The notes beneath the pieces were generated by a model, which had not been told where the DNA came from, ran no database searches, and saw only the letters and a program-made list of their open reading frames with translations. The position numbers and the translations under genes were made by a program. Positions 1 through 7,816 of a stretch of DNA of 36,451 bases are shown here, piece after piece. The DNA comes from Marine group II euryarchaeote REDSEA-S11_B3N4 (lineage in GTDB: Archaea > Thermoplasmatota > Poseidoniia > Poseidoniales > Thalassarchaeaceae), in the NCBI GenBank assembly GCA_001628485.1, contig LURR01000011.1, positions 1 to 36,451 of the forward strand. The letters run 5' to 3'. Position 1 is the first letter of the stretch, and each line of letters starts with the position of its first letter.

Positions 1-373
1 TCATCGTGGTGGTCGTCGTGGTCATCGTGGTCGTCGTGGTCATCGTGGTCGTCGTGGTCATCGTGGTCGTCATGGTCGTCGTGCCCATCCTCTGTCCCGT
101 TATCCTCATCATGGTCGTCATGGTCGTCGTGCCCATCCTCTGCAGTCCAAGCAGCCCATATTTCATCCCATGAGAGATTGCTGTCATTGTTAGTGTCAAA
201 GCTCTCCATGGCCTCCTCTGCGGTCATGTGATCATCGTGGCCGTCATGGCCATCGTGGCCGTCATGGCCATCGTGGTCGCCATGGTCACCGTGGTCATCG
301 TGGTCGTCATGATCACCGTGATCATCGTGGTCGTCATGGCCATCGTGGTCGCCATGGTCATGGTGGTGATGAG
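1..373. repeat. Low-complexity His/Asp-codon repeats
   Basis: Short tandem units built from GTG, GTC, ATC and GCC triplets fill 1-140 and 228-373, and recur near 546-636. Read on the minus strand they encode runs of HDD, HDGH and HDDH inside the metal-binding lipoprotein. The stretch 150-227 between them is not repetitive and encodes an EF-hand-like loop. The repeats stay in frame throughout. Such arrays can change length by slippage. They are protein-coding and are not a CRISPR array. Confidence 0.85.
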
Positions 374-1256
374 CGTGCCCACCTGGCATCTTCAGGGCTA
401 CCATGTTGAATTCCTGCATTTCCTCCGACTCGAATTCCAGTACGTGCTCTCCTTCTTCGAGATGGAAGATCATGATCACAGTCCCAGTCGGGCACCCCGA
501 AGCGTTCTCAATCGCATACTCAGCCGTAGCATGATTGTGCTGCTCGTGATGGCCAGCGTGGTCGTTATGGTCATCTTGGCCGTCATGGCCGTCATGGCCA
601 TCATGATCGTCATCGCCATCCTGATCATCATCGTCATGCTCTGGAATTGTCAACGAATGAGCAACATGCTCTGCATGAATCTCCACGTCTCCAGCGTGTC
701 CTTCCTCGTCCGCAAGCATGACTGCCTCGAAGGGACCCTCCGACATGTGCTCGCAAAGGTCCGCGATGAGAATCGATCCGTAGTCCAGTGTGATCTCTCC
801 AGAGGGCATTGCATGGGTCTGGACGGCAGTGGGCGCGTCGCTCCCTAGTTGTTCCAGCTCCAGCTGCACCCATGGTTCAAGGCCTAAACCGTGGTAGAAG
901 AACAGATCAGTCTCCATCAATGCGAGTTTGCCCGCCGCTGTGGGCTCGTAGTCGTGAACCGGGACGTTCGAAGGGCTGATTACCTGTACGTTGAGATGTT
1001 CACCGCCGACAGCGGATACCAATTGCTCAACGTGGTAAGTCGAGGTAAGGACATTGCCTAGAATCTGCACTTCTGCTGTTCCGTTATCTGGCGTTGTCCC
1101 ATTTTCTACAATAGTGTTGTTTTCGTCCATCGAGTCGTCAATCACGTCTTCGATCAAGTCTTCGACTTCTTCCACCGATTCGTCTTCGAGACATCCTGCG
1201 ACGCTCGAGAAAATCAGTAACAGGCTCGCTAAAATCGCCATTCTGCTATTATTCAT
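1..1256 (-). CDS. ZnuA-like metal ABC transporter substrate-binding lipoprotein, 3'-truncated by window edge
   Basis: The minus frame is open from an ATG at 1256 to the left edge, so the C-terminus is missing. The N-terminus is a lipoprotein signal with hydrophobic stretch and lipobox VAGC, followed by an acidic linker. The next part matches the first lobe of cluster A-1 (ZnuA/AdcA/TroA) binding proteins: YHVEQLVSAVGG, then a metal-ligand His in VPVHDYEPTA, then LFFYHGLGLEPWV. These proteins capture Zn2+ or Mn2+ outside the membrane for an ABC importer. After it come three Asp/His-rich stretches (about 546-640, 228-373 and 1-140 on the plus strand), a beta-type insert, and an EF-hand loop encoded around 160-195 (DTNNDSNLSWDE). 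His-rich loops are known in ZnuA, but this length and the EF-hand are unusual. GGGGAG lies 7 bases upstream of the ATG. The ATG at 1241 is an alternative start. The divergent NikR-like gene suggests metal-responsive control. Confidence 0.82.
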   Translation of the reverse strand, partial: MNNSRMAILASLLLIFSSVAGCLEDESVEEVEDLIEDVIDDSMDENNTIVENGTTPDNGTAEVQILGNVLTSTYHVEQLVSAVGGEHLNVQVISPSNVPVHDYEPTAAGKLALMETDLFFYHGLGLEPWVQLELEQLGSDAPTAVQTHAMPSGEITLDYGSILIADLCEHMSEGPFEAVMLADEEGHAGDVEIHAEHVAHSLTIPEHDDDDQDGDDDHDGHDGHDGQDDHNDHAGHHEQHNHATAEYAIENASGCPTGTVIMIFHLEEGEHVLEFESEEMQEFNMVALKMPGGHAHHHHDHGDHDGHDDHDDHGDHDDHDDHGDHGDHDGHDGHDGHDGHDDHMTAEEAMESFDTNNDSNLSWDEIWAAWTAEDGHDDHDDHDEDNGTEDGHDDHDDHDDHDDHDDHDDHDDHDDHHD

Positions 1257-1271
1257 GAATCTCCCCGGACG

Positions 1272-1303
1272 CTAATAGATATTTAATACAGTCTATTAAT
1301 TAG
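1272..1303. promoter_or_regulatory. Candidate operator/promoter between divergent metal-transport and NikR-like genes
   Basis: The 89-base gap between the two divergent starts is AT-rich. It contains a perfect inverted repeat, TAATAGA (1273-1279) and TCTATTA (1292-1298), separated by 12 bases. A second pair, CTAAT (1272-1276) and ATTAG (1299-1303), overlaps it. The spacer holds a TATA-like TATTTAATA. NikR family proteins bind two half-sites in inverted orientation, so this is a plausible binding site. The sequence differs from the E. coli NikR operator, and assignment to this regulator is inference. Confidence 0.45.
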
Positions 1304-1345
1304 GTTATTGAAAATTATTATTAGTGGGGAGCAGTTGCCGGTTTT

Positions 1346-1777
1346 ATGACCCAGATAATTTCGTTCAGCGCGGACACCGATTTCGCTAAAGGTTTTGACA
1401 ACATGATTTCCAAGTCGGGCTACAGCAATCGAAGCCGCTTCATTCGAGATGCATCGCTATTCTACGCTGAGATGCAGCAGAGAGGGGACTTGGAGAGCAT
1501 GGACGGGGAACTGATCATCGAGGGCCACCTTATCGTGTATTACCAGCATGACCATGGAGATAGTCAGAGGCTATTGGACCTAAGGCACTCCGAACTGATT
1601 GAGGTTGCATCATACAGCCATAGCAGCCTCAAGCACAGCCACTCGTGCGTGGACGTCCTCCAAGTGAAGGGCAAGGCGGCAAACATCAGGTCAGTGATAT
1701 CTCGCCTCAATAACACCTCTCACGTGGACAAGGTCTCGTTCATCATCGCTCCGATGCGTGAGGACGGATGCTGCTAA
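1346..1777 (+). CDS. NikR-like ribbon-helix-helix metal-responsive regulator
   Basis: This 143-residue protein has the NikR architecture. A ribbon-helix-helix DNA-binding segment spans about residues 1-45 (ISFSADTDFAKGFDNMISKSGYSNRSRFIRD), and a ligand-binding ACT-like half spans about 58-136. The second half carries H81, H92, H97, H99 and C101 before VDVLQVKG, resembling the His/Cys nickel site ahead of CLEIAVLKG in E. coli NikR. The spacing is shifted by about one residue, so the metal cannot be named from sequence. NikR tetramers repress metal-uptake genes when loaded with metal. Here the divergent neighbour is a ZnuA-like binding lipoprotein, so control of zinc, nickel or cobalt uptake is the natural inference. 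The protein ends in two adjacent Cys residues. ATG start at 1346 with GGGGA about 16 bases upstream. Confidence 0.78.
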   Translation: MTQIISFSADTDFAKGFDNMISKSGYSNRSRFIRDASLFYAEMQQRGDLESMDGELIIEGHLIVYYQHDHGDSQRLLDLRHSELIEVASYSHSSLKHSHSCVDVLQVKGKAANIRSVISRLNNTSHVDKVSFIIAPMREDGCC

Positions 1778-1837
1778 TCGTTTCTCGAGTGCCAATTACA
1801 ACGAGGCATTCAAGGTGATGCTACTCGACCGACCTTC

Positions 1838-3580
1838 GTGGAAATACCCCCAGAGCTCAAGTCCATGCTTGGTGGAGGCATGGGTCCGACCAAGCAGAAG
1901 GCCGCTCGTCTGGTAGTTGACCTGGCATCTACTGCCGGAGCTTCAGAGTTCATCCGGGTAGACAACGCCCACGTCTCCGGAGTGAGCGTGATCACTGGGG
2001 GCCATGGTCTCCGGAGGTTCCTCTCTGACCTCTCTGGAGACCCCAAGGGAGCGGTCTCGATACCTACGACCCTGAACTCGGCAGGATGCGACCATGAGAA
2101 GATGGATGAGATGGGGATAGATTACCCTGACTTCCTTGAGCAGCAGTTTGAGATAGTCCAAGCATACTCAGAGCTAGGCATAGAAGCCACTCTATCTTGC
2201 ACCCCCTACGATAGGGGAATAGAGAGCACGGAGGGCATCGGCTCTTGGGCCGAGTCTAACGCAGTGTGCTTCTCCAACTCCTACACCTCCTTGGTAACGA
2301 ACAGAGAGTCCGGTCTCTCCGCTCTGGCTACAGCCCTAACTGGATGGGCACCAAAGTGGGGTCTGCATAATGAGACAAACAGGAGTCCGAACATCTTGGT
2401 TAACGTGGAAGCAAGGATGTCCGACGTCACCGATTGGAGCATCCTCGGGGATTGGGTCGGTAAGCAGATAATGCCCACTTGGGATCTCCCATGGGGCCCA
2501 ATGCCAAGGTTCGTCGGCCTTCCCAGGGCGAATTTCGAGATGCAGAAAGCATTGACTGCATCAGCCGCCAATTACGGCTGCCCGATGCTATGGGCGGATG
2601 GGATCACTCCTGACGCCCCGCTCGTCGACGAATTCCAGGGCGACCTCAACTTCACCGATGAAGATCTGCGTGGGCGTTATCGCGAACTATCGCCCAAGGG
2701 GAAGGTGGATTTGGTCGTAATTGGATGTCCACAGGCGAGCGTAGGAGAGGCAAGGGAGACTGCAGCGGCTGTCAGAGCTAAGATGGAACTAGGAGAGGCA
2801 ATACCCAATCACAGACTATGGCTTTTCATGAGCTCCCATAACTACGACCTGATCTCCCTAGACGGTACCCTGGATATCCTAGAAGAGGCGGGCGCTTTGG
2901 TTCTGAGGGACACTTGCCCGGAGGTGACTCCTTACAACCGTTCAAAGTACAACCACCTACTCACAAACTCCCTCAAGGCAGAGCACTACCTGACGAGCGG
3001 CCTTAATCGCATTCCCACTAGCGTGGCGCCTATCATGGAATGCGTGTCCCACGCCTTCGATGACTCTCTAATCGATGCCCCTCGTCCCGAATTAGTAGGC
3101 CAACACGCTCCTGCCATGCACACAGCAAAGACACACCAGGAATCTCCGTTCTCCACCACCGGAAAGGGAATTCCGAGCCAGTCTGAATGGGAAGTGTCTG
3201 GAAGAGCCCTCGTCACGGACGTCCCAATCACATACCTGGGGTACGTGAACAGGGATACGGGCGTCATCGAGGAACCTGGACACCCTCTCGATGGCATCCC
3301 AATCAGGGATACAGTGCTAATCTACCCAAAGGGTTCAGGCTCGACCGTAGCACCATTCGTACTAATGGGCCTGATATACACTGGATTCGGTCCGAAAGCC
3401 ATACTGAACAGAGACGTTTGCCCGCTCACCCTTCCCGCAGCATCCCTGTTGGGAGTCCCCTACGCCCACGGCTTCGAGGAGGACCCTACATTGGCGGTTA
3501 ACACCGGTGACGTGGTTTCCTTGGGCCTTTCTTCCGGGATAGTTTCCCTGAAGGTGGAATCTAGGCATACCGAGGTTTGA
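1838..3580 (+). CDS. Aconitase X, catalytic (DUF521) plus swivel (DUF126) fusion; candidate phosphomevalonate dehydratase
   Basis: The first ~430 of 580 residues are an AcnX catalytic domain. They carry the family blocks SCTPYDRG, WAESNAVCFSNS, TNRESGLSALATALTG, GLHNETNR, GCPQAS and RDTCPE, and the Cys residues in the SCTPY, GCP and DTC blocks are the likely Fe-S ligands. The last ~125 residues are a swivel domain with HPLDGIPIRDTV, the glycine/serine loop KGSGSTVAPF and ILNRDVCP. Archaeal AcnX made of separate large and small subunits dehydrates 5-phosphomevalonate in the modified mevalonate pathway, while some bacterial AcnX act on hydroxyproline. An archaeal host and an HMG-CoA reductase at 21010-22308 favour the mevalonate role, but this is inferred. 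The subunits are fused here. The start is GTG; the nearby upstream ATG/GTG codons are out of frame. tgtA follows after 24 bases. Confidence 0.85.
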   Translation: MEIPPELKSMLGGGMGPTKQKAARLVVDLASTAGASEFIRVDNAHVSGVSVITGGHGLRRFLSDLSGDPKGAVSIPTTLNSAGCDHEKMDEMGIDYPDFLEQQFEIVQAYSELGIEATLSCTPYDRGIESTEGIGSWAESNAVCFSNSYTSLVTNRESGLSALATALTGWAPKWGLHNETNRSPNILVNVEARMSDVTDWSILGDWVGKQIMPTWDLPWGPMPRFVGLPRANFEMQKALTASAANYGCPMLWADGITPDAPLVDEFQGDLNFTDEDLRGRYRELSPKGKVDLVVIGCPQASVGEARETAAAVRAKMELGEAIPNHRLWLFMSSHNYDLISLDGTLDILEEAGALVLRDTCPEVTPYNRSKYNHLLTNSLKAEHYLTSGLNRIPTSVAPIMECVSHAFDDSLIDAPRPELVGQHAPAMHTAKTHQESPFSTTGKGIPSQSEWEVSGRALVTDVPITYLGYVNRDTGVIEEPGHPLDGIPIRDTVLIYPKGSGSTVAPFVLMGLIYTGFGPKAILNRDVCPLTLPAASLLGVPYAHGFEEDPTLAVNTGDVVSLGLSSGIVSLKVESRHTEV

Positions 3581-3604
3581 TGGCATCCACTCCGTGCAAG
3601 GCCC

Positions 3605-5728
3605 ATGGCAACGCGTCCCGATCCGGAACCATGCAGGGAACAAGACCTCGGCCTATTCGAGATAACACAGAGGGACGGCGCTGCGAGAATTGGTAAGCTA
3701 CACACCAAACACGGCATGGTTACTACCCCTATGCTGCTTCCAGTGATCAATCCGAATTTGCGAACCATCGAACCAAGGGAGATGTGGGATAAGTATGGCA
3801 TCGAGGCTCTGATTACCAACTCCTACGTGATCTGGAAGCATGAGGACCTGAAATCTCAGGCTCTCTCTGACGGAATCCACTCATTACTCGACTTCCCCGG
3901 GGCGGTAGTGACCGACTCGGGAACATTCCAGTCGTATGTCTATGGAGATGTGGAGGTTGGTCCAGAAGAGATAGTGTCGTTCCAGAGGGACATGGGAGTA
4001 GATGTAGGCACTATGCTCGATGTATTCGGAAGACCCGATATGACCAGAGATGAGTTGGAGCATTCAGTTTCAGAGACCGCCAATCGCTCGGAGATTTCAC
4101 TTTCCGCAGCAGGCCCGGATATGCAGCTAAATGGGCCAATACAAGGGGGCACTCACGCAGATCTCAGGGAGGAGTCATCTCTCCTGATGGGTTCTGCAGA
4201 GGTAGACGGCAAAGGATTCGCAATCCATCCGATAGGGGGAATCGTGCCTCTGATGGAACAACAGAGGTACAGGGAACTTTTCGAGATTCTACTGGCCTCC
4301 AAGGCCTCACTACCACCTGACAGGCCAATTCACTTCTTCGGTTGTGGGCACCCGCTCCTATTCCCCATGTCAATAGCCCTGGGGGTGGACATATTCGATA
4401 GCGCCGCCTATGCGATTTTCGCCAGGGACGACAGACTCCTGACCCCTGAGGGCACTGTAAAACTAGATGATTTGGAAGAGTGGCCGTTCCACTCACATGC
4501 CCTTTATGCTGAAACTCCGAAAAGCATCAGGGCTATGTCTCATGATGATCGTTCTAGAATTCTGGCCGAGCATAATCTCGAGGTTACCCAGGCCGAGCTA
4601 GCAAAGTGCAGAGAAGCAGTAAGGAAGGGCACAATATGGGAGCTGGCAGAGAGGAGGAGCCACGCCTCCCCCTATCTGAGGGAGGCCTTCGTGTGGCTGC
4701 AGGAACAACTGGACGACCCCGATGACGGACCAGTCGGGGAGTCAGTGCTGCGGATGATAGCATCCAGCAACCCTCTCAGGAGTGGTGGGGAGCAGCTTGG
4801 AGAGGAAATCGAGTACAGGCCGCACATACTCCACATCCAGGCTCTTCTAGCCACTAGATGGAGGGTCCCGGGATCATGGTGGGACTCCACTACTGGCCCT
4901 GCAGAGGGGATACTTCTGCTCGAGGGAACCTCTCCTCCTTGGCGTAACAAGAAGAGCGCTCTGATTGAGCACCTTTCTAGGGAGCCGAGGACCGTGGTGA
5001 TGATTTCCACGCCCATAGGGCCCATACCCTACTCTCTGGAGGATCTATCTCCATGGTGCCATCTCACCGGTCCAGAAGGGATTTGGCAACCAATAACCGA
5101 TGAACATGAGATTAGTGAAGCTCTCGAAGAACTGGGCCTATCCCAACTTCCTCTAACAAGGATAACTCCTGAAGACGAGATAGACGAGATCCCGGATTCA
5201 GAGGATATCAGAGACTGGCTCGATAGGTGTTCAATCGTGGACAAATTATCCGTTCTTTGCTCGATTCACCCATTGGATGCCTGTAAGATGACGGATGAGA
5301 TGGCCTGTAGGAGGTCCAGAACGGATAGGGTCGTCAACGTAAGTTCTGGAGACACACACATCTTGTCCCCCAGACTGACAGATGGGGGAATCTCACTCAC
5401 CGTCGAGGGGGCCTCGATAGCCAACGATCTGAATAACTCACCAACCCCAGAGTTCGGGAAAACAGAGGATGAATCAGATTTCCCTGGAATTCCAAGGGTG
5501 TGTATCGTTGACGATGCAATACCATTCGTCGGAAAGGGCAGGAATGTAATGCATGGTTACATCTCAGGCGCAGACTCACACATCATCCCCGGACAACCGT
5601 GCCTAGTCGTCGACTCGAAAGGGACACTAGTTGCTCATGGAACTCCGTTGACTAACCATTTGGAGATGCAGTTCCTCAGGAAGGGAATCGCTGTCAAAGT
5701 CAGGGATGGGGCGATCAAGCAAGGCTAG
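3605..5728 (+). CDS. tgtA: Archaeosine tRNA-guanine transglycosylase (TgtA) with C-terminal PUA domain, zinc-site Cys absent
   Basis: TgtA exchanges guanine-15 of archaeal tRNA D-loops for preQ0, the first step to archaeosine. The catalytic barrel holds D104 in VVTDSGTFQ (general-base Asp), the block HPIGGIVPLME, and the nucleophile D265 in DIFDSAAYA. The region about 430-560 matches the C1/C2 part of archaeal TgtA (STPIGPIPYSLEDL). Residues ~635-705 form a PUA RNA-binding domain (GYISGADSHIIPGQPCLVVD). At 707 residues it is longer than the roughly 580 usual for archaea. It is odd that the CxCxxC zinc motif expected at residues ~295-301 is replaced by PFHSHALY, although the partner His (H323 in HNLEV) remains. 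Both catalytic Asp are kept, and I see no ArcS-type PCxxKPY motif, so TgtA is preferred over ArcS. Confidence 0.9.
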   Translation: MATRPDPEPCREQDLGLFEITQRDGAARIGKLHTKHGMVTTPMLLPVINPNLRTIEPREMWDKYGIEALITNSYVIWKHEDLKSQALSDGIHSLLDFPGAVVTDSGTFQSYVYGDVEVGPEEIVSFQRDMGVDVGTMLDVFGRPDMTRDELEHSVSETANRSEISLSAAGPDMQLNGPIQGGTHADLREESSLLMGSAEVDGKGFAIHPIGGIVPLMEQQRYRELFEILLASKASLPPDRPIHFFGCGHPLLFPMSIALGVDIFDSAAYAIFARDDRLLTPEGTVKLDDLEEWPFHSHALYAETPKSIRAMSHDDRSRILAEHNLEVTQAELAKCREAVRKGTIWELAERRSHASPYLREAFVWLQEQLDDPDDGPVGESVLRMIASSNPLRSGGEQLGEEIEYRPHILHIQALLATRWRVPGSWWDSTTGPAEGILLLEGTSPPWRNKKSALIEHLSREPRTVVMISTPIGPIPYSLEDLSPWCHLTGPEGIWQPITDEHEISEALEELGLSQLPLTRITPEDEIDEIPDSEDIRDWLDRCSIVDKLSVLCSIHPLDACKMTDEMACRRSRTDRVVNVSSGDTHILSPRLTDGGISLTVEGASIANDLNNSPTPEFGKTEDESDFPGIPRVCIVDDAIPFVGKGRNVMHGYISGADSHIIPGQPCLVVDSKGTLVAHGTPLTNHLEMQFLRKGIAVKVRDGAIKQG

Positions 5729-5782
5729 TAAGGGAAACTTTCCGGGGATTCATTCAAGTGATTGTTGCACGACCAAGGCTCT

Positions 5783-5797
5783 ACTCCCAGAGGGAGT
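5783..5797 (+). promoter_or_regulatory. Short hairpin ahead of the ABC operon start
   Basis: ACTCCC (5783-5788) and GGGAGT (5792-5797) can pair around a 3-base AGA loop, 12 bases upstream of the proposed ATG at 5810. The 3' arm contains the GGGAG that would serve as a ribosome-binding site, so the stem could limit translation. This is a small structure and may be chance. Confidence 0.25.
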
Positions 5798-5809
5798 CGG
5801 GGCTGTATA

Positions 5810-6805
5810 ATGTCAGACGAAGGACTCCTCGGAGACGCACCGATAATCTCCACGAAGGGCCTTCGGAAGATGTATGGCCCTCACCTGGCATTGGACGACA
5901 TCAATCTCGAGATCAAAAAGGGCGCAATAGGGATACTAGGGCCTAACGGTGCAGGGAAATCGACTCTTTTCAAGTGCCTACTCGGTCTCATAACGACTAC
6001 TTCTGGAGAGGGGACCGTCCTCGGTCACGACATCAGGACACAGGGCGAGATAATCAGATCCAAGATAGGATACATGCCGGAGTACAACGCCCTTGACCCG
6101 AATCTCTTCGCAATCGACCAAGTCAGGTACTCGGGCGAGCTTCTCGGAATGAACACTAAGCATGCCACTCAGAGGGCGCACGAGGTCCTCGAGTACGTAG
6201 GCCTGAAGGACCAGAGGTACAGGAAGATAGAGACGTTCAGCACGGGGATGCTCCAAGCAACAAAGCTTGCATGCGCCCTGGTCCATGACCCAGACATACT
6301 GATTTGCGACGAGCCAACCAATGGATTGGACCAGAGGGCTCGCTCATTCATGTTGCAGACCCTGAACAGGACCGTCAGAGAAGGCAACAGATCGGTTCTG
6401 ATGAGCAGTCATGTGATGGACGATGTACAGGACCTATGTCAAAGCATAGTGATGATTCACAAGGGTAGAATAGTGGTTCAGAGAAGCATAGAGGAACTCG
6501 TAGAACAAGTCGACAAGGAGGTCGAGATGGTGATATGGGGAGGGGCTAGCAAGATGGAGGAAGAGCTGAACTCGATGGGCTTGGAACTCAGGCGTCTCGG
6601 AAGGGTAATTCGAGTCAAGGTCACTAGTGAGGAAACGATCGACCAGATTCTCCAAGCGGCGGTTTCAGCAGGAGTCCAAGTTCGCCAGATGAAGGAATAC
6701 GAACCAGACCTGGAAGATATCTTTTTGCTTGTGATGGACAAGTTGGGATCTCAGATTAAGGGAACTGGGGACCTGATGACTCCCGAGCACACAGGAGGAG
6801 TTTGA
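5810..6805 (+). CDS. ABC transporter ATP-binding protein (first of two)
   Basis: A complete nucleotide-binding domain of the ABC-2/drug-exporter type spans about residues 10-230. It has Walker A GPNGAGKST, Q-loop region GYMPEYNALDP, a signature with unusual FSTGM in place of the common SGG form, Walker B DILICDEPTNGLD and H-loop SSHVMDD. A C-terminal regulatory extension of ~100 residues follows, ending near YEPDLEDIFLLVM as is typical of exporters of this class. It powers the adjacent permeases. I place the start at ATG 5810 because the upstream TTG at 5762 adds 16 residues unlike the family. The permease begins at the base after its stop, so the two are co-transcribed. Confidence 0.88.
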   Translation: MSDEGLLGDAPIISTKGLRKMYGPHLALDDINLEIKKGAIGILGPNGAGKSTLFKCLLGLITTTSGEGTVLGHDIRTQGEIIRSKIGYMPEYNALDPNLFAIDQVRYSGELLGMNTKHATQRAHEVLEYVGLKDQRYRKIETFSTGMLQATKLACALVHDPDILICDEPTNGLDQRARSFMLQTLNRTVREGNRSVLMSSHVMDDVQDLCQSIVMIHKGRIVVQRSIEELVEQVDKEVEMVIWGGASKMEEELNSMGLELRRLGRVIRVKVTSEETIDQILQAAVSAGVQVRQMKEYEPDLEDIFLLVMDKLGSQIKGTGDLMTPEHTGGV

Positions 6806-7816
6806 TTGGCAAAGGAGCAAGTCGAACTCGAAGGCGGCACCACTAGGATGGAGGCAGCATTCGGATCCGGAGACGGAGACGATGAGGCTACGGCCGTAGT
6901 CGCCAGATCACAAGCTTCGTTAGGGCATATCTTCGAGCAGAAGTACCGTCCGTGGGACGGTGAGCTAGGACCCAGGTGGATGAGGAACTACGCTATTTTC
7001 AGGCATCACGTGTATGGTGTGTTCACAGGAAAAGGACACAGGCAGTACCATCCAATGGTCAGACTGCTGATCCTGATTATCTTCCTAGCCTCACTCACTC
7101 CTATCCCTATGCTCTTCCTATCCTCATTTATCGGGGATCAGGGTGGCTTCTTCGAGAAAATGTGGGGAATCAATAGGTACAATCTGTGGGGCCAAGTTCT
7201 GGGTTATTTCCCGAGGAACCTGTGTATGTGGCCTCTTCTAACTGCCATAGTGGTAGGGGGCATGATCTCCGATGACAGGCAGCATGGAACCAGCGCTATC
7301 TACTTCTCCAGGCCCATCTCTAGACTGGATTACACAGCGATGAAGTATCTTAGCGTGGCAATAATTCTCGGATTCGTAATCGTCTTCTCCTACTTCGCAT
7401 ACTACACCAGTGCCATCGTGTTCAAGTCAGAGGGTTGGGCATACCTCGCGGATACTCTCCCGATCTTCCTTGGAGGGATGTTAGCTGGAATAATCCTGGT
7501 GATAACATACACCTCGATCGGATTGGCCCTCTCCAGCATCAGCCGGAGTCGCTTCTTCGCAGCAATCGGATTCCTGAGTATTATTTACGGCACCAAACTG
7601 GTCTCCCTGCTAGTCGAACTGCAGTTTGAAACCACGTTCATGTATGCCTTGAGCCCCTACGACTGCTTGGCTCACTTGGGCCAGTTTCTACTAGGAATAC
7701 CGTCAAATTACGATCATCCAGTCTCCATATCTGCAGTTTCCATATTGGCCATGAACTCCTTGGCGGTCTGGCTCCTAGTTTCCAGAGTGACCTCGCTGGA
7801 GGTGACAAGAGAATGA
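6806..7816 (+). CDS. ABC-2 type transporter permease (first of two)
   Basis: This 336-residue protein has a soluble ~85-residue N-terminus and about six hydrophobic segments, starting near LLILIIFLASLTPIPMLF. The block SDDRQHGTSAIYFSRPISRLDY matches the conserved cytoplasmic loop of ABC-2 permeases, where a GT(L/S) motif precedes (S)(K/R)P. It should form the membrane channel with one of the neighbouring ATPases. The start is TTG directly after the upstream stop, with GGAGGAG a few bases before it, which supports this choice over the ATG at 6848. Its end overlaps the next ATPase by 4 bases (ATGA). The substrate is unknown. Confidence 0.82.
   Translation: MAKEQVELEGGTTRMEAAFGSGDGDDEATAVVARSQASLGHIFEQKYRPWDGELGPRWMRNYAIFRHHVYGVFTGKGHRQYHPMVRLLILIIFLASLTPIPMLFLSSFIGDQGGFFEKMWGINRYNLWGQVLGYFPRNLCMWPLLTAIVVGGMISDDRQHGTSAIYFSRPISRLDYTAMKYLSVAIILGFVIVFSYFAYYTSAIVFKSEGWAYLADTLPIFLGGMLAGIILVITYTSIGLALSSISRSRFFAAIGFLSIIYGTKLVSLLVELQFETTFMYALSPYDCLAHLGQFLLGIPSNYDHPVSISAVSILAMNSLAVWLLVSRVTSLEVTRE

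Noticed and set aside
1-140. Possible CRISPR or satellite array
   Set aside because: Units are a few bases long with no spacers, keep one reading frame and lie inside a coding sequence.
228-848. Plus-strand ORF rich in Val, Met, Ala and Ile, resembling a membrane protein
   Set aside because: It is antisense to the His/Asp-rich lipoprotein. The GTG/GTC/ATC/ATG triplets of the repeats read as hydrophobic residues on this strand by codon bias alone.
3605-5728. ArcS (archaeosine synthase) instead of TgtA
   Set aside because: Both TGT catalytic Asp are present and the ArcS-type PCxxKPY motif is not seen.
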